64,000 bases of DNA from CALMZY01 sp052033915 (lineage in GTDB: Bacteria > Verrucomicrobiota > Kiritimatiellia > CAIQIC01 > JAGNIJ01), in assembly GCA_052033915.1 (NCBI GenBank), contig JBPOJF010000006.1:124001-188000 (forward strand), given 5' to 3'. The notes below the pieces were generated by a model. The model saw nothing but the letters and a program-made list of their open reading frames with translations, was not told the DNA's origin and ran no database searches. Positions 42,375 through 50,917 of this stretch are shown here, one piece after another. The first letter of the stretch is position 1. The number at the start of each line of letters is the position of its first letter. The position numbers were made by a program, and so were the translations under genes.

Positions 42375-45179
42375 TCACGGAACCTGCGGTGCCGGCTCAG
42401 GCGTTGCGTCCGCATGAACGGCCTTCAGCTTGGCATCCGCTTTCTTCTTTCTTACGTCCTCGACTTTGGCGCCCGTCGGAAAAAGCTTCAAGTACTGATC
42501 GCAACTGTCCATTTCGTCCTGGTAACGCTTGAGCTGATCGGACAGGTCGATGCTCTTCAGAATGCTTTCCTCGACCAAGGGGCGAATCTGTGTGTCCGCG
42601 GGGTCGCCGAGCAGCGCCACGCGCGAGAATGAGGCCAAGGCGGCCTGAAGATCGCCCTGCTGTTCCTGGATGTATCCGAGCTCCATGCTCGCCTTGTTGA
42701 CCAGCGTGTTCGTTTCCGCGTACCGGAGCACGTCGCTCATCGCCAGGACGGCGTTGCTCAGGCTGCCGGTCTCCCGATACGCTCCACCCAGCGTGAACTT
42801 GGCCTCGTAGAACAAGCCCGATTTCGGGTACTTCTCCATCAATTCCTCAAGCGGCTTGATGGCTTCCGGGTAGTTCTTCAGTTCGTAGTAGGATCGGCCC
42901 AAACCGTACAGCGATCGCTCCAGAAGGCTGCGCTCCTCCGTGGACCCGATCACCTGCCGGAACGCCTGGACCGCCTGCGGATACAGGCCCGCGTCCATCA
43001 TCAACTGCCCCACGCGGGTGAACTCATCCGGCGAGTAACCGCCGCGATTCATCATCTTGTCAAAAGCCGACTTCGCCTGGCCGTACTGCTTGATTTCCAT
43101 GGCGCTCCGGATCAGGGAGAACAGTGCGCTCTTCCCCGCGTCCGAGTCCGGATACTTGACCGCCAGATCGTCGAACGTCCTGGCCGCCGTGTCGAACTGC
43201 CCAAGCTCCAATTGAATCGTTCCTTTTCCGTTCAACGCCTTGGGCGCCAGCTCCGATTTCGAGAACAAGGCAACGAATTGATCGTACGCCTTGATTCCCT
43301 GCGCCCGATACTCCCGCACGGCCTCCGGGGAATCCTGGATCCGCTGCAAGCAGTAGCCGCGATAGTAGGCCGCCTTCTCGAGCAACTCCTGGTTCTTCTT
43401 CACATCGGCCGCCGAGGTGGCGTAGGGGTTGTTCTTGGGCGCAAGCCACTGAAGCACGAGGGTGAACGCCGCCAGCGCCTCCTTCAGTTTCCCGAGTTGC
43501 CGGTAGCAGTCGCCGAGGGCGAACTGCGCCTGCGCCTTGTCCGGTCCCGGCTGCGCCTCCTGGATGAAGTGAGCCAAGCCCTGGATGGCGCCCTCGTAAT
43601 TGCTGGCCGCAAAATAGCCCCACGCAATCTGGTGGAGAGCCTTGGGATAGAACGGATCCTTTGGATACCCGTCCACGATGCGCTGGTAGTACTTCATCGC
43701 GCCGTCCAGGTCGTTCGCCTGGCGACGAAGGCCAGCCAGGGTGAACAGGATTCCCGCCGCGCGCGAATGCCTGGGGAAGTGCTTCAGATACGTGTCGTAG
43801 GCGATCCCATACATGGCCTCGTCCTTCTGATCGAAGTAGAACTTGCCCGCGGCAAGAAGGGCCATGGCCGCGACATCTTTCCCGGCAAAACGCTCGCCCA
43901 TATAAGCCATGATCACCTTGACCATGAGCTTGTCATCCAGGTTGGCGTAGGAAAGAAGAAGGTTGCCCAGCGCCATGACGCTGGCATCGGTCTCCGGGAA
44001 GTTGTTCAGGTTCTTCAGGTACTCCACGGTCGCTTCCTGGTACTTCTTCTGGCGGAACAGATTATCGGCCAGCCGGAATTGCGCTTCGGCGGCCTTGGTC
44101 TGGAACGAACCCAGATCGACATTCACCCGCTTGCCGTATTCCGTCTCCAGCAGGCTCTTGATCTTCTGCGCGCGGACGCCGGACAGGGGTCCCCAGTCGC
44201 TGTCGCCGTATTTCGCAAACACGTTGTAGAACTCGACCAGCGCCCGGCCATACGCCTGGATGGCCTCATCCCGCCTCTTCTGCCTGGCCAGCGCATCGGC
44301 ATCCTGCTGGATCAGTTCGCCCAGAAGGAAACGGGCGCCCGCCATCGGGCTGACGGACATGGGCAACCCCTCTTCCTGGATGAACGTGTCGATTTGCTTG
44401 AGGATATCGAGATTGCCTTGAATGGCCTTCTGCGCCCCCATCCGGTCCTCGCGCACAAGGGCGATATGCGCCATCGTAATGATGGACTGACCGAACCAGA
44501 TGTCCATCCCCCCCCACTGGATGGTCTCGCAGAGCTTCTTGGCCTCGGCGAGATTCTTTTCCCGCTGATCCGCCGGCCCCTCCGACGCGAGTTTGACGTA
44601 CAGATCAGCCTGGTCCGCCATGAGCCGGCGGCTGATACTGCGGTCCGGATTCGTCTCCAGGACCCGGGCATACGCCTTGACCGCGCCCGTCTTGTCGCCC
44701 GCCATTTCCAGCATCTGGCCGAACTGGTACGCGGAGTCCTGGTAGAAGCGCAACAGATCCGGATCGGTCGGGACACGCCCTTCGTACCGCTTGAAGAATT
44801 CGCCGTACAGTTGCTTGGCCTTTTCCGTCTCGCCCATGGCATAGTACCCCTTCGCCAGCGCCAGGCTGATCGCCTGCGCCTTGGGATTGTCCGTGCCCAT
44901 AGCCTTCACAATCTCTTCGGCCTCGGTGAACTTGCGGCGGGAAATGAGAATCTGGGCCTGGACCAACTTGGCGCGATCCTTCATTTCCGGATGGAGCCTC
45001 AGGGCGTTCTGAACCACCTTGTCGGCGAAATCGGGAAACCCGTAGTCGATCAGTCTGGAGGCAAACTCGAAATCCTGGTCAACACCGTCAGCGGCGAAAG
45101 AGGAGAAACACGGAAGGAGCAACAATCCGGCCATGGCGAAACAGAACCAAGCCCTGCCGCTGGAATGACCATTCCTCAT
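42375..45179 (-). CDS. large periplasmic TPR protein of the Exb cluster
   Basis: 934 residues. Signal peptide (about 1-30, FSSFAADG) and then TPR repeats over almost the whole length, with lengths and sequences similar to YbgF/BamD-type repeats (AQFALGDCYRQLGKLKEALA, AKFTLGGAYRETGSLSNAVL, ALHQIAWGYFAASNYEGAIQ). It is the first gene of the cluster, with a good promoter 75-103 bases upstream. Its large interaction surface suggests it recruits substrates or partners for the toroid protein (inference). Confidence 0.82.
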   Translation of the reverse strand: MRNGHSSGRAWFCFAMAGLLLLPCFSSFAADGVDQDFEFASRLIDYGFPDFADKVVQNALRLHPEMKDRAKLVQAQILISRRKFTEAEEIVKAMGTDNPKAQAISLALAKGYYAMGETEKAKQLYGEFFKRYEGRVPTDPDLLRFYQDSAYQFGQMLEMAGDKTGAVKAYARVLETNPDRSISRRLMADQADLYVKLASEGPADQREKNLAEAKKLCETIQWGGMDIWFGQSIITMAHIALVREDRMGAQKAIQGNLDILKQIDTFIQEEGLPMSVSPMAGARFLLGELIQQDADALARQKRRDEAIQAYGRALVEFYNVFAKYGDSDWGPLSGVRAQKIKSLLETEYGKRVNVDLGSFQTKAAEAQFRLADNLFRQKKYQEATVEYLKNLNNFPETDASVMALGNLLLSYANLDDKLMVKVIMAYMGERFAGKDVAAMALLAAGKFYFDQKDEAMYGIAYDTYLKHFPRHSRAAGILFTLAGLRRQANDLDGAMKYYQRIVDGYPKDPFYPKALHQIAWGYFAASNYEGAIQGLAHFIQEAQPGPDKAQAQFALGDCYRQLGKLKEALAAFTLVLQWLAPKNNPYATSAADVKKNQELLEKAAYYRGYCLQRIQDSPEAVREYRAQGIKAYDQFVALFSKSELAPKALNGKGTIQLELGQFDTAARTFDDLAVKYPDSDAGKSALFSLIRSAMEIKQYGQAKSAFDKMMNRGGYSPDEFTRVGQLMMDAGLYPQAVQAFRQVIGSTEERSLLERSLYGLGRSYYELKNYPEAIKPLEELMEKYPKSGLFYEAKFTLGGAYRETGSLSNAVLAMSDVLRYAETNTLVNKASMELGYIQEQQGDLQAALASFSRVALLGDPADTQIRPLVEESILKSIDLSDQLKRYQDEMDSCDQYLKLFPTGAKVEDVRKKKADAKLKAVHADATPEPAPQVP

Positions 45180-45253
45180 AGACTTCTCTCACCAGGATAA
45201 GAAGGCACGTCGGTTTCTCGCCGCTGTCTTTAAGACAGAAAATCTATTGAGAT

Positions 45254-45282
45254 AGGGTAGTGAAATCACTCTCTTTCGTCAA
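45254..45282 (-). promoter_or_regulatory. promoter of the TPR-Exb-toroid operon
   Basis: On the minus strand: TTGACG, 17-base spacer, TACCCT. A 7-bp inverted repeat CTGTCTT-T-AAGACAG follows in the leader (45223-45237). Confidence 0.5.
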
Positions 45283-45302
45283 GCGGCGCAACGGGAAAAC
45301 AT

Positions 45303-45323
45303 TCACAAATCCGTGATTTGTGA
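45303..45323. promoter_or_regulatory. inverted repeat upstream of panE, possible operator
   Basis: Perfect 9-bp arms TCACAAATC-CGT-GATTTGTGA, ending 21 bases before the panE start and lying between divergent genes. Confidence 0.5.
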
Positions 45324-45344
45324 TACCCTTCCCCTTCGATCAAC

Positions 45345-46313
45345 ATGCCGGCCAATCCTCGAAGCTATGCCGTCATCGGCGTCGGCGCGCTGGGCGCCTT
45401 TTACGGAGCGCGGCTCCAGCGGGCCGGGCTCGACGTGCATTTTTTACTGCATACCGATTATCTCCACGTTCGCCGGCACGGCTTGAAGATCGAATCCAGG
45501 GAGGGCGATTTCATTCTGCCGCATGTCCACGCCTACGGCCGCGCCGAGGATGTGCCCCCGTGCGATGTCGCCCTCATCGCGCTCAAGACCACGCGGAACC
45601 ACCTGCTCCCCGCCCTGCTCCCTCCCACGCTCAAGAAGGACGGCGTGGCGCTGTTGCTCCAGAACGGCCTCGGGATGGAAGAGGCCGTCGCGCGGATCGT
45701 CGGGCCGCAGCGGGTCATGGGCGGACTTTCCTTTCTCTGCTCCAACCGGGTCGGGCCCGGACACATCCGCCATCTCGACTACGGCGCGGTGGCGTTCGCG
45801 GAGTACTCCCCCGAAAACAAACCGCGCGGCATCACGGATCGCCTGCGCGCCGTCGGCGCGGACTTCGAGCGCGCGGGCATCGAAGTGCAGCTCAGCGACG
45901 ACCTGATTCTGGCCCGTTGGAAGAAGCTGGTCTGGAACATCCCCTACAACGGGTTGTCCGTGGTCCTGAACGCGATGACCGATGAACTCATGAAGAACCC
46001 CGCGACCCGCGAACAGGTCGTGCGCCTGATGCGCGAAGTCGTCGCCGGCGCCGCCGCGGTCGGACGCGCGATTCCCGACCGTTTCGTCGAAAAGATGCTG
46101 GCCGACACCGACAGGATGCCGCCATACCGGACCAGCATGAAGATCGATTACGAGAACCGCCGGCCTATCGAGGTGGAAGCCATCTTCGGGAACCCCGTCC
46201 GCGCCGCCCAAGCGGCAGGCAAGGAGTTGCCGGGGATTGAGATGCTGTACCGGCAGTTGAAGTTTCTGGATGAGAGAAACTCAGGGGGAAGGGCGAACCG
46301 GGATTCCCCATGA
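45345..46313 (+). CDS. panE: 2-dehydropantoate 2-reductase (ketopantoate reductase)
   Basis: 322 residues. NADPH-binding start YAVIGVGALGAFYGARLQRA, LIALKTT, LLQNGLGMEEAV, the central RWKKLVWNIPYNGLS with the catalytic Lys, and the C-terminal YRTSMKIDYENRRPIEVEAI (with FGNPVR). It reduces ketopantoate for pantothenate synthesis. The family also holds other 2-ketoacid reductases, but all PanE motifs are present. Confidence 0.9.
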   Translation: MPANPRSYAVIGVGALGAFYGARLQRAGLDVHFLLHTDYLHVRRHGLKIESREGDFILPHVHAYGRAEDVPPCDVALIALKTTRNHLLPALLPPTLKKDGVALLLQNGLGMEEAVARIVGPQRVMGGLSFLCSNRVGPGHIRHLDYGAVAFAEYSPENKPRGITDRLRAVGADFERAGIEVQLSDDLILARWKKLVWNIPYNGLSVVLNAMTDELMKNPATREQVVRLMREVVAGAAAVGRAIPDRFVEKMLADTDRMPPYRTSMKIDYENRRPIEVEAIFGNPVRAAQAAGKELPGIEMLYRQLKFLDERNSGGRANRDSP

Positions 46314-46327
46314 GTCCCTGGCGCTTA

Positions 46328-46347
46328 GGGCGCGAGTTCCCGCGCCC
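46328..46347. terminator. hairpin between convergent panE and ruvC
   Basis: Perfect 7-bp stem GGGCGCG-AGTTCC-CGCGCCC in the 42-base gap between the two stop codons. No U-run follows. Confidence 0.5.
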
Positions 46348-46355
46348 GAGCCGGG

Positions 46356-46853
46356 TCAGAGAGGTTCCGGCCTGAGTTCAGCGATGCCGGTCCGGCTTTG
46401 AATGTGACAGATGGCGATGGCCAGCGCATCGGCGGCGTCCGCCTGAATCTCCCCGCTCACGCCCAGAATACGGTTCACCATCTTCGCCACCTGCTCCTTC
46501 TGCGCGGCGCCGAATCCTGTGAGCGCCTGCTTCACGAGGCGCGGCGAGTACTCGTAAATCGGAACGCTCGCCGTAGCGCTCGCGGAAATGACCACGCCGC
46601 GCACCTCGCCGAGGACCAGCGCGGTCTTCGCGTTCTTGAAGTAGAAGCCGCCCTCGATGGCGCAGGCCTGCGGTTTGCAGCGATCCACCACCGCCGTCAG
46701 TTCCCGGAAAATCAGGCGCAGGCACTCCGAATGGGAGCGCGAGGCGGGATTACGCACCGTGGAAAACTCGACCAGCTTCAGGCGGCTTCCCTGCGACTCG
46801 ACCACGCCGATGCCGGTCGAACGGAGGGAGGCGTCTATGCCGACCACCCTCAT
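46356..46853 (-). CDS. ruvC: Holliday junction endonuclease RuvC
   Basis: 165 residues, normal length. RVVGIDASLRSTGIGVVE with catalytic Asp7, CAIEGGFYFKNAKTALVLGE with catalytic Glu, YSPRLVKQALTGFGAAQKEQ and the final acidic motif ADAADALAIAICH. It resolves four-way junctions with RuvAB. The adjacent yebC is a common neighbour in bacterial ruv loci. Confidence 0.95.
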   Translation of the reverse strand: MRVVGIDASLRSTGIGVVESQGSRLKLVEFSTVRNPASRSHSECLRLIFRELTAVVDRCKPQACAIEGGFYFKNAKTALVLGEVRGVVISASATASVPIYEYSPRLVKQALTGFGAAQKEQVAKMVNRILGVSGEIQADAADALAIAICHIQSRTGIAELRPEPL

Positions 46854-46865
46854 GCCCCCCTGCCT

Positions 46866-46973
46866 GACGACAAATGACGAATGACGAATAAATATCTAAA
46901 TCCAAAGGACGGAACGCTTGCCGGAATTGGGGCATTCGCCATGCGTCATTCCCTCGTCATTCGGATTTCGTCA
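46866..46973. repeat. ATGACGAATGACGAA-family repeat, locus 1
   Basis: Left arm with ATGACGAATGACGAAT words (46866-46890) and right arm with inverted words GTCATTCCCTCGTCATTCGG and TTCGTCATT (from 46932), so a long imperfect hairpin. It fills the gap between ruvC and yebC and reaches the yebC stop codon. A second copy is at 62894-62968. Confidence 0.7.
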
Positions 46974-47723
46974 TTGACTCAGTTGTTCCGCGATCGACGG
47001 ATCCACGTCGAAATTCGAATAGACGTTCTGAACGTCGTCGAGGTCTTCCAGTTCCTCGATGAACCGGATCATGGCCTCCGCCTTGGACTTGTCGTTGATC
47101 GGGACCGTGGTGTCCGGGAGCAGCGAAATTTCCGACTGCGTCATCGGGATATCGGCCTTTTTCAAGGCGTCCACGACGTTCATGAACTGTGAGGGATCGG
47201 TGATCACTTCGAACTCGTCGCCTTCCCTCGTCATATCCTCGGCGCCCGCTTCCAAAACCAGTTCCATCAACCGGTCTTCTTCGACTTTCGACGCGTCCAC
47301 CAGGATATCGCCCTTGCGCTGGAAAGAACGCAGAACGCTTCCCTGCCCCGCGAAGCTCGCGCCATGCCGGGTGAAAACGTGCCGGACTTCCGCGGCGGTG
47401 CGATTGCGGTTGTTCGTCAGCGTTTGAACGACCAGCCCGACCCCGCCGGGCCCATAGCCTTCAAAGGTCACTTCCTCCAGAGCTTCCCCCTCCATCTCGC
47501 CCGCGCCGCGTTTGATCGCGCGCTCGATATTGTCGGACGGCATGTTCGCCGCACGGCCCTTCTCGATCAGCGCGCGCAGGGTGGTGTTGGAGTTCGGATC
47601 GGCCCCGCTGGCGCGGACCGTCACCATGATCTCCTTGGCGATCTTGCTGAATATCTTGCCGCGCTTGGCGTCCGCCGCGCCCTTCTTGTGCTTGATGGAT
47701 GACCATTTATTATGACCGCTCAT
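46971..47723 (-). CDS. yebC: YebC/PmpR-family protein
   Basis: 250 residues, complete. MSGHNKWSSIKHKKGAADAK at the start, then GRAANMPSDNIERAIKRGAG, FEGYGPGGVGLVVQTLTNN and RTAAEVRHVFTRHG. The family includes DNA-binding regulators and factors that relieve ribosome stalling at proline stretches. Upstream of ruvC in reading direction. Confidence 0.95.
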   Translation of the reverse strand: MSGHNKWSSIKHKKGAADAKRGKIFSKIAKEIMVTVRASGADPNSNTTLRALIEKGRAANMPSDNIERAIKRGAGEMEGEALEEVTFEGYGPGGVGLVVQTLTNNRNRTAAEVRHVFTRHGASFAGQGSVLRSFQRKGDILVDASKVEEDRLMELVLEAGAEDMTREGDEFEVITDPSQFMNVVDALKKADIPMTQSEISLLPDTTVPINDKSKAEAMIRFIEELEDLDDVQNVYSNFDVDPSIAEQLSQ

Positions 47724-47759
47724 AGCAAACCCTCTGTTTCAAAAAAACGCGCTCCGTAA

Positions 47760-49799
47760 TTACTCTTCCTGTTCTTCCTTCTTATTCTTCTGCGCCTCGG
47801 CAACCACCTTCTGCGCGATGTTCCCCGGCACCACGTCGTAGCGGTTGAATTCCATTTCGAAGGAACCCCGGCCGCCGGTCATGCTGCGCAGTTCGGACGA
47901 GTACCTGAACATTTCGGCCTGCGGGACTTCCGCGGTGATCACCTGCATGCCGTCCTCGCTGCCGATGCCAAGAATCCGGCCGCGCCGGTGGTTCATGTCG
48001 CCCGTGATATCGCCCATGTACTGGTCCGGAACCATGACCTTCACGGTCATGATCGGCTCCAGCAGCACCGGCTTCGCCTTGCTCATGCCGTCCGCAAACG
48101 CGCGGGAGGACGCGATCTTAAACGCGATTTCGGAAGAATCCACGTCGTGCGACGACCCGTCGTACACGGACACCTTCGTCTGGATCACGGGGTAGCCCGC
48201 GACGGCGCCCTTGGCCAGACCTTCCAGCAATCCCTTCTCGATGGCCGGCAGGAAATTGCGGGGAACCGCCGTGCCGACCAGGGCATCCTCGAACCACTCC
48301 GTGTCGCCCGGCTTCAGCGGCTGCACCCTCAGATAGACCTCCCCATACTGGCCGCGGCCGCCCGACTGCTTCTTGTGCTTGTAATGGCCTTCCCCCAGCG
48401 CGGTCACGGTCTCCTTGTAAGGCACTTTCGGCGTGCTGAGCAAAACATCCACGTTGCTCCGCTTTTTCATCCGGCTCAGCGTCACGTCCAGGTGCACATC
48501 GCCCATGCCGGAGAGGATCAGTTCCTTGGTCTCCGCGTTCCGCTCGACCCGGATCGTGGGATCGTCGTCCGCCACGCGCTGGAGCGCCGTGCCGATCTTG
48601 TCCTCATCGCCCTGCGTCTTCGGCGCGACGGCGTTCGCGGCCGTGGGGTTCGGGAAAACGATCGGGGCGAATTTGACGCTCTGGCCCGGCGCGCACAGCG
48701 TATCGTTGAGCGTCGTGTTCTTCAGCTTGGCCAGCGCCACAATCTCGCCCGCTTCGGCCTCGGAGATCGTCTCCGTCTTCTTGCCGTTCAGGAAATTCAG
48801 CGCGCCGATGCGCTCCTTGGAACCCCGGGTCGCGTTGAAGATTTCGCTGTCGGCTTTCAGCGTGCCGCTGTAGATGCGGACGAAGCTGAGCTGGCCCACG
48901 AACGGGTCGTTGATCACGCGCCACACCACCCCGGAGAACGGCGCCGTCGGAGCCGCATCCACCGCGTGGCCTTCCGCGTCCTTGACGACGCGGTCAAGCG
49001 GACTGGGGAACAACCGCCCCACGTTGTCCAGCAGTTCGACCACGCCCACGTCGTTCTTGGCGACCACCGCGAAGATCGGAACCAGCTTGCAGTCCGTCAC
49101 GGCCTTGCGCAGGCCGGCGGCCACTTCGTCCGGCGTCAGAGCCTCGCCGCCAAGGTACTTCTCGATCAACTGGTCATCCGACTCCGCCGCGGACTCGATC
49201 AGCGAATTCTTGAGCGCCTCCACGTCATCCGCCATGTCCGCCGGAGCGCCGGCGGGGGCCAGAACATCCACCGCCTTCTTGCCGTCTTTCGACGGGATGA
49301 CCACCGGGATGCAGCGCGCGCCCCAGATGTCCTGGATCGCCTTCACCGCGGCATCGAAGTCGGCGTTTTCCTTGTCGAGCCCCGTGATGACGATTCCGCG
49401 CGGCAACCCCAGCATCTCGCAGCGGCGCCATGCGCGATTCGTGCCGATCTGGATTCCGCCCGTCGCATCCACGACGATCACGCCCATATCCGCGATGCGG
49501 CTGGCGGCGACCACCTGCCCGTGAAAATCGGCGTAGCCCGGCGTGTCCAGCATGACCACGTTATACTTCTGGCCGCCCGCGGCCTTGTACACACCGGTAA
49601 ACGGCTTGGCCCAGATCGTGATCTTCCGTTCCTTCTCCTCGTCGGTCCAGTCGGCCATGCTCGAACCGTCAGCGGTCGATCCCAAGCGGTCGTTCACACC
49701 CATCTTGAAAAGAATGGCATCGGCCAGCAACGTCTTCCCGGCACCGGTATGACCCATCAGCGCGAAGTTTCTGACATTGGCGATCGCAATATCCTTCAT
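47760..49799 (-). CDS. EF-G-like translational GTPase with atypical G-motifs
   Basis: 679 residues from ATG 49799, preceded by AAGGAAAG. All five EF-G domains are recognisable. The G-domain departs from elongation-competent EF-G: P-loop GHTGAGKT (16-23), switch I ERKITI instead of ERGITI, DTPGYADF (85-92) with Tyr89 where EF-G has the catalytic His, and TGLDK in place of NKMD. This matches the EF-G2/FusA2-like group rather than the housekeeping factor. Domain IV is complete (KHKKQSGGRGQYGEV; SSHDVDSSEIAFKIASSRAF) and the end is acidic (KNKKEEQEE). Probably a specialised ribosome factor. Confidence 0.88.
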   Translation of the reverse strand: MKDIAIANVRNFALMGHTGAGKTLLADAILFKMGVNDRLGSTADGSSMADWTDEEKERKITIWAKPFTGVYKAAGGQKYNVVMLDTPGYADFHGQVVAASRIADMGVIVVDATGGIQIGTNRAWRRCEMLGLPRGIVITGLDKENADFDAAVKAIQDIWGARCIPVVIPSKDGKKAVDVLAPAGAPADMADDVEALKNSLIESAAESDDQLIEKYLGGEALTPDEVAAGLRKAVTDCKLVPIFAVVAKNDVGVVELLDNVGRLFPSPLDRVVKDAEGHAVDAAPTAPFSGVVWRVINDPFVGQLSFVRIYSGTLKADSEIFNATRGSKERIGALNFLNGKKTETISEAEAGEIVALAKLKNTTLNDTLCAPGQSVKFAPIVFPNPTAANAVAPKTQGDEDKIGTALQRVADDDPTIRVERNAETKELILSGMGDVHLDVTLSRMKKRSNVDVLLSTPKVPYKETVTALGEGHYKHKKQSGGRGQYGEVYLRVQPLKPGDTEWFEDALVGTAVPRNFLPAIEKGLLEGLAKGAVAGYPVIQTKVSVYDGSSHDVDSSEIAFKIASSRAFADGMSKAKPVLLEPIMTVKVMVPDQYMGDITGDMNHRRGRILGIGSEDGMQVITAEVPQAEMFRYSSELRSMTGGRGSFEMEFNRYDVVPGNIAQKVVAEAQKNKKEEQEE

Positions 49800-49891
49800 T
49801 GATCTTTCCTTTCGAGCTAGGCGGAAACAGGAAGAGGGATTGATACACGAAGACAGGGACTTCGGCAACGGCTTTTTACCGCGGTCTCGTC

Positions 49892-49925
49892 TTCGCGGAC
49901 GCGACTTCGAAATCGCGTCCGCGAA
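49892..49925. terminator. strong hairpin after the opp operon
   Basis: Perfect 13-bp stem TTCGCGGACGCGA / TCGCGTCCGCGAA with an 8-base loop, in the 200-base gap between oppC and the EF-G-like gene. There is no long U-run on the operon strand, so it may protect the 3' end or terminate with help. Confidence 0.55.
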
Positions 49926-49999
49926 AGAAAGAAACAGGGCGGCCGATTTTCCGGACAGGGGCCGGACAGCATTTCAGGATTCCGGCGGGGATCGCCCCG

Positions 50000-50917
50000 T
50001 CACACTTCGCCCGTCTTCAGGCGCGGGTCGAGGGCGTCGCGGAGGGCGTCGCCCAGGAGATTGAACGCGAGGACGATGCCGAAGATCGCAAGCGTAACGA
50101 AGGTCATCTCCCACCAGACCCCGTGCCACAGCCGCAGGCGCGCGTTGCTGATCATGACGCCCCATGACGGCTCGCCCTGCACGCCGATCCCCAGGAAGCT
50201 CATGAACACTTCCGTGCCGATCGCCGCCGGGAACCGCAGCGTGAACGACACGATGACGATGTGGAAAACGTTCGGCAGAATGTGCCGGAACATGATCCGG
50301 AACGGACCGAGCCCCAGCGCGCGCGCGGCCATGACGTACGGCCGCGACTTGTGCTTGATCACCTCGCCGCGAATCAGGCGGCACAGCCCGACCCACGTCG
50401 TCAGCCCGATCCCCAGGTACACCCCCAACAGCCCCTTCCCCACCACCATCGCGATGGCGAGGATGAACAGCAGGCCGGGAATGGACGCGAAGGTCGAGTA
50501 GAGCCACACGATGAAGTCGTCCGTCTTCCCGCCGAAATACCCGGCGATGCACCCGAGAATCACGCCGATCGGGATCGCGATGAGCGACGTGATGATGCCG
50601 ACCAGGAACGCGATGCGCGTGCCCTGGAGCAGACGTTGGAACACGTCGCGGCCGAGCCCGTCCGTGCCCATCGGATGCCTGGACGACAGGCTCGGCGCAA
50701 AATACTGCTCTTCGAGATTCTGCTTCTGGTACGACGGCGTAACGTCCTTGATCCGGCACACGCGGTACACCGCCTCGCCGTACACCGCCATCGCCGTGTA
50801 AACCAGGATCACAAACAGGCACGCCATTGCCAGCCGGCTGCGGCGCAACTGCGCCCACGCGTCGGCCCAGAGCGACCTGCCGGACTCAGGTTTCAGGTTT
50901 CCGGTTTCAGGTTTCAT
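50000..50917 (-). CDS. oppC: peptide ABC transporter permease (OppC type)
   Basis: 305 residues. The start ATG overlaps the oppB stop (ATGA). The first dozen residues (MKPETGNLKPES) are encoded by a dispersed repeat. The typical OppC body follows: helix at about 28-48, HPMGTDGLGRDVFQRLLQGT, GIITSLIAIPIGVILGCIAG and the EAA loop AARALGLGPFRIMFRHILPN. No ATPase genes (oppD/F) follow in the window. Confidence 0.92.
   Translation of the reverse strand: MKPETGNLKPESGRSLWADAWAQLRRSRLAMACLFVILVYTAMAVYGEAVYRVCRIKDVTPSYQKQNLEEQYFAPSLSSRHPMGTDGLGRDVFQRLLQGTRIAFLVGIITSLIAIPIGVILGCIAGYFGGKTDDFIVWLYSTFASIPGLLFILAIAMVVGKGLLGVYLGIGLTTWVGLCRLIRGEVIKHKSRPYVMAARALGLGPFRIMFRHILPNVFHIVIVSFTLRFPAAIGTEVFMSFLGIGVQGEPSWGVMISNARLRLWHGVWWEMTFVTLAIFGIVLAFNLLGDALRDALDPRLKTGEV
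50886..50917. repeat. GGTTTCCGGTTTCAG-family repeat, inside oppC start
   Basis: TCAGGTTTCAGGTTTCCGGTTTCAGG-type words in tandem, read on the minus strand as KPETGNLKPES at the oppC N-terminus. The second copy (63802-63894) encodes KPETGNRKPET at the end of Memo. Confidence 0.75.

Noticed and set aside
43212..45200. 662-codon frame opposite the large TPR gene
   Set aside because: Shadow of a TPR-coding strand; Arg/Leu/His-rich with no domains or start context.
46866..46990. Possible CRISPR-like array from repeated ATGACGAA words
   Set aside because: Words are adjacent and inverted, with no uniform spacers and no cas genes in the window.
47988..49802. 604-codon frame opposite the EF-G-like gene
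   Set aside because: Composition is shadow-like (Arg, His, Asp, Val runs) and the opposite strand encodes a full EF-G-like protein.
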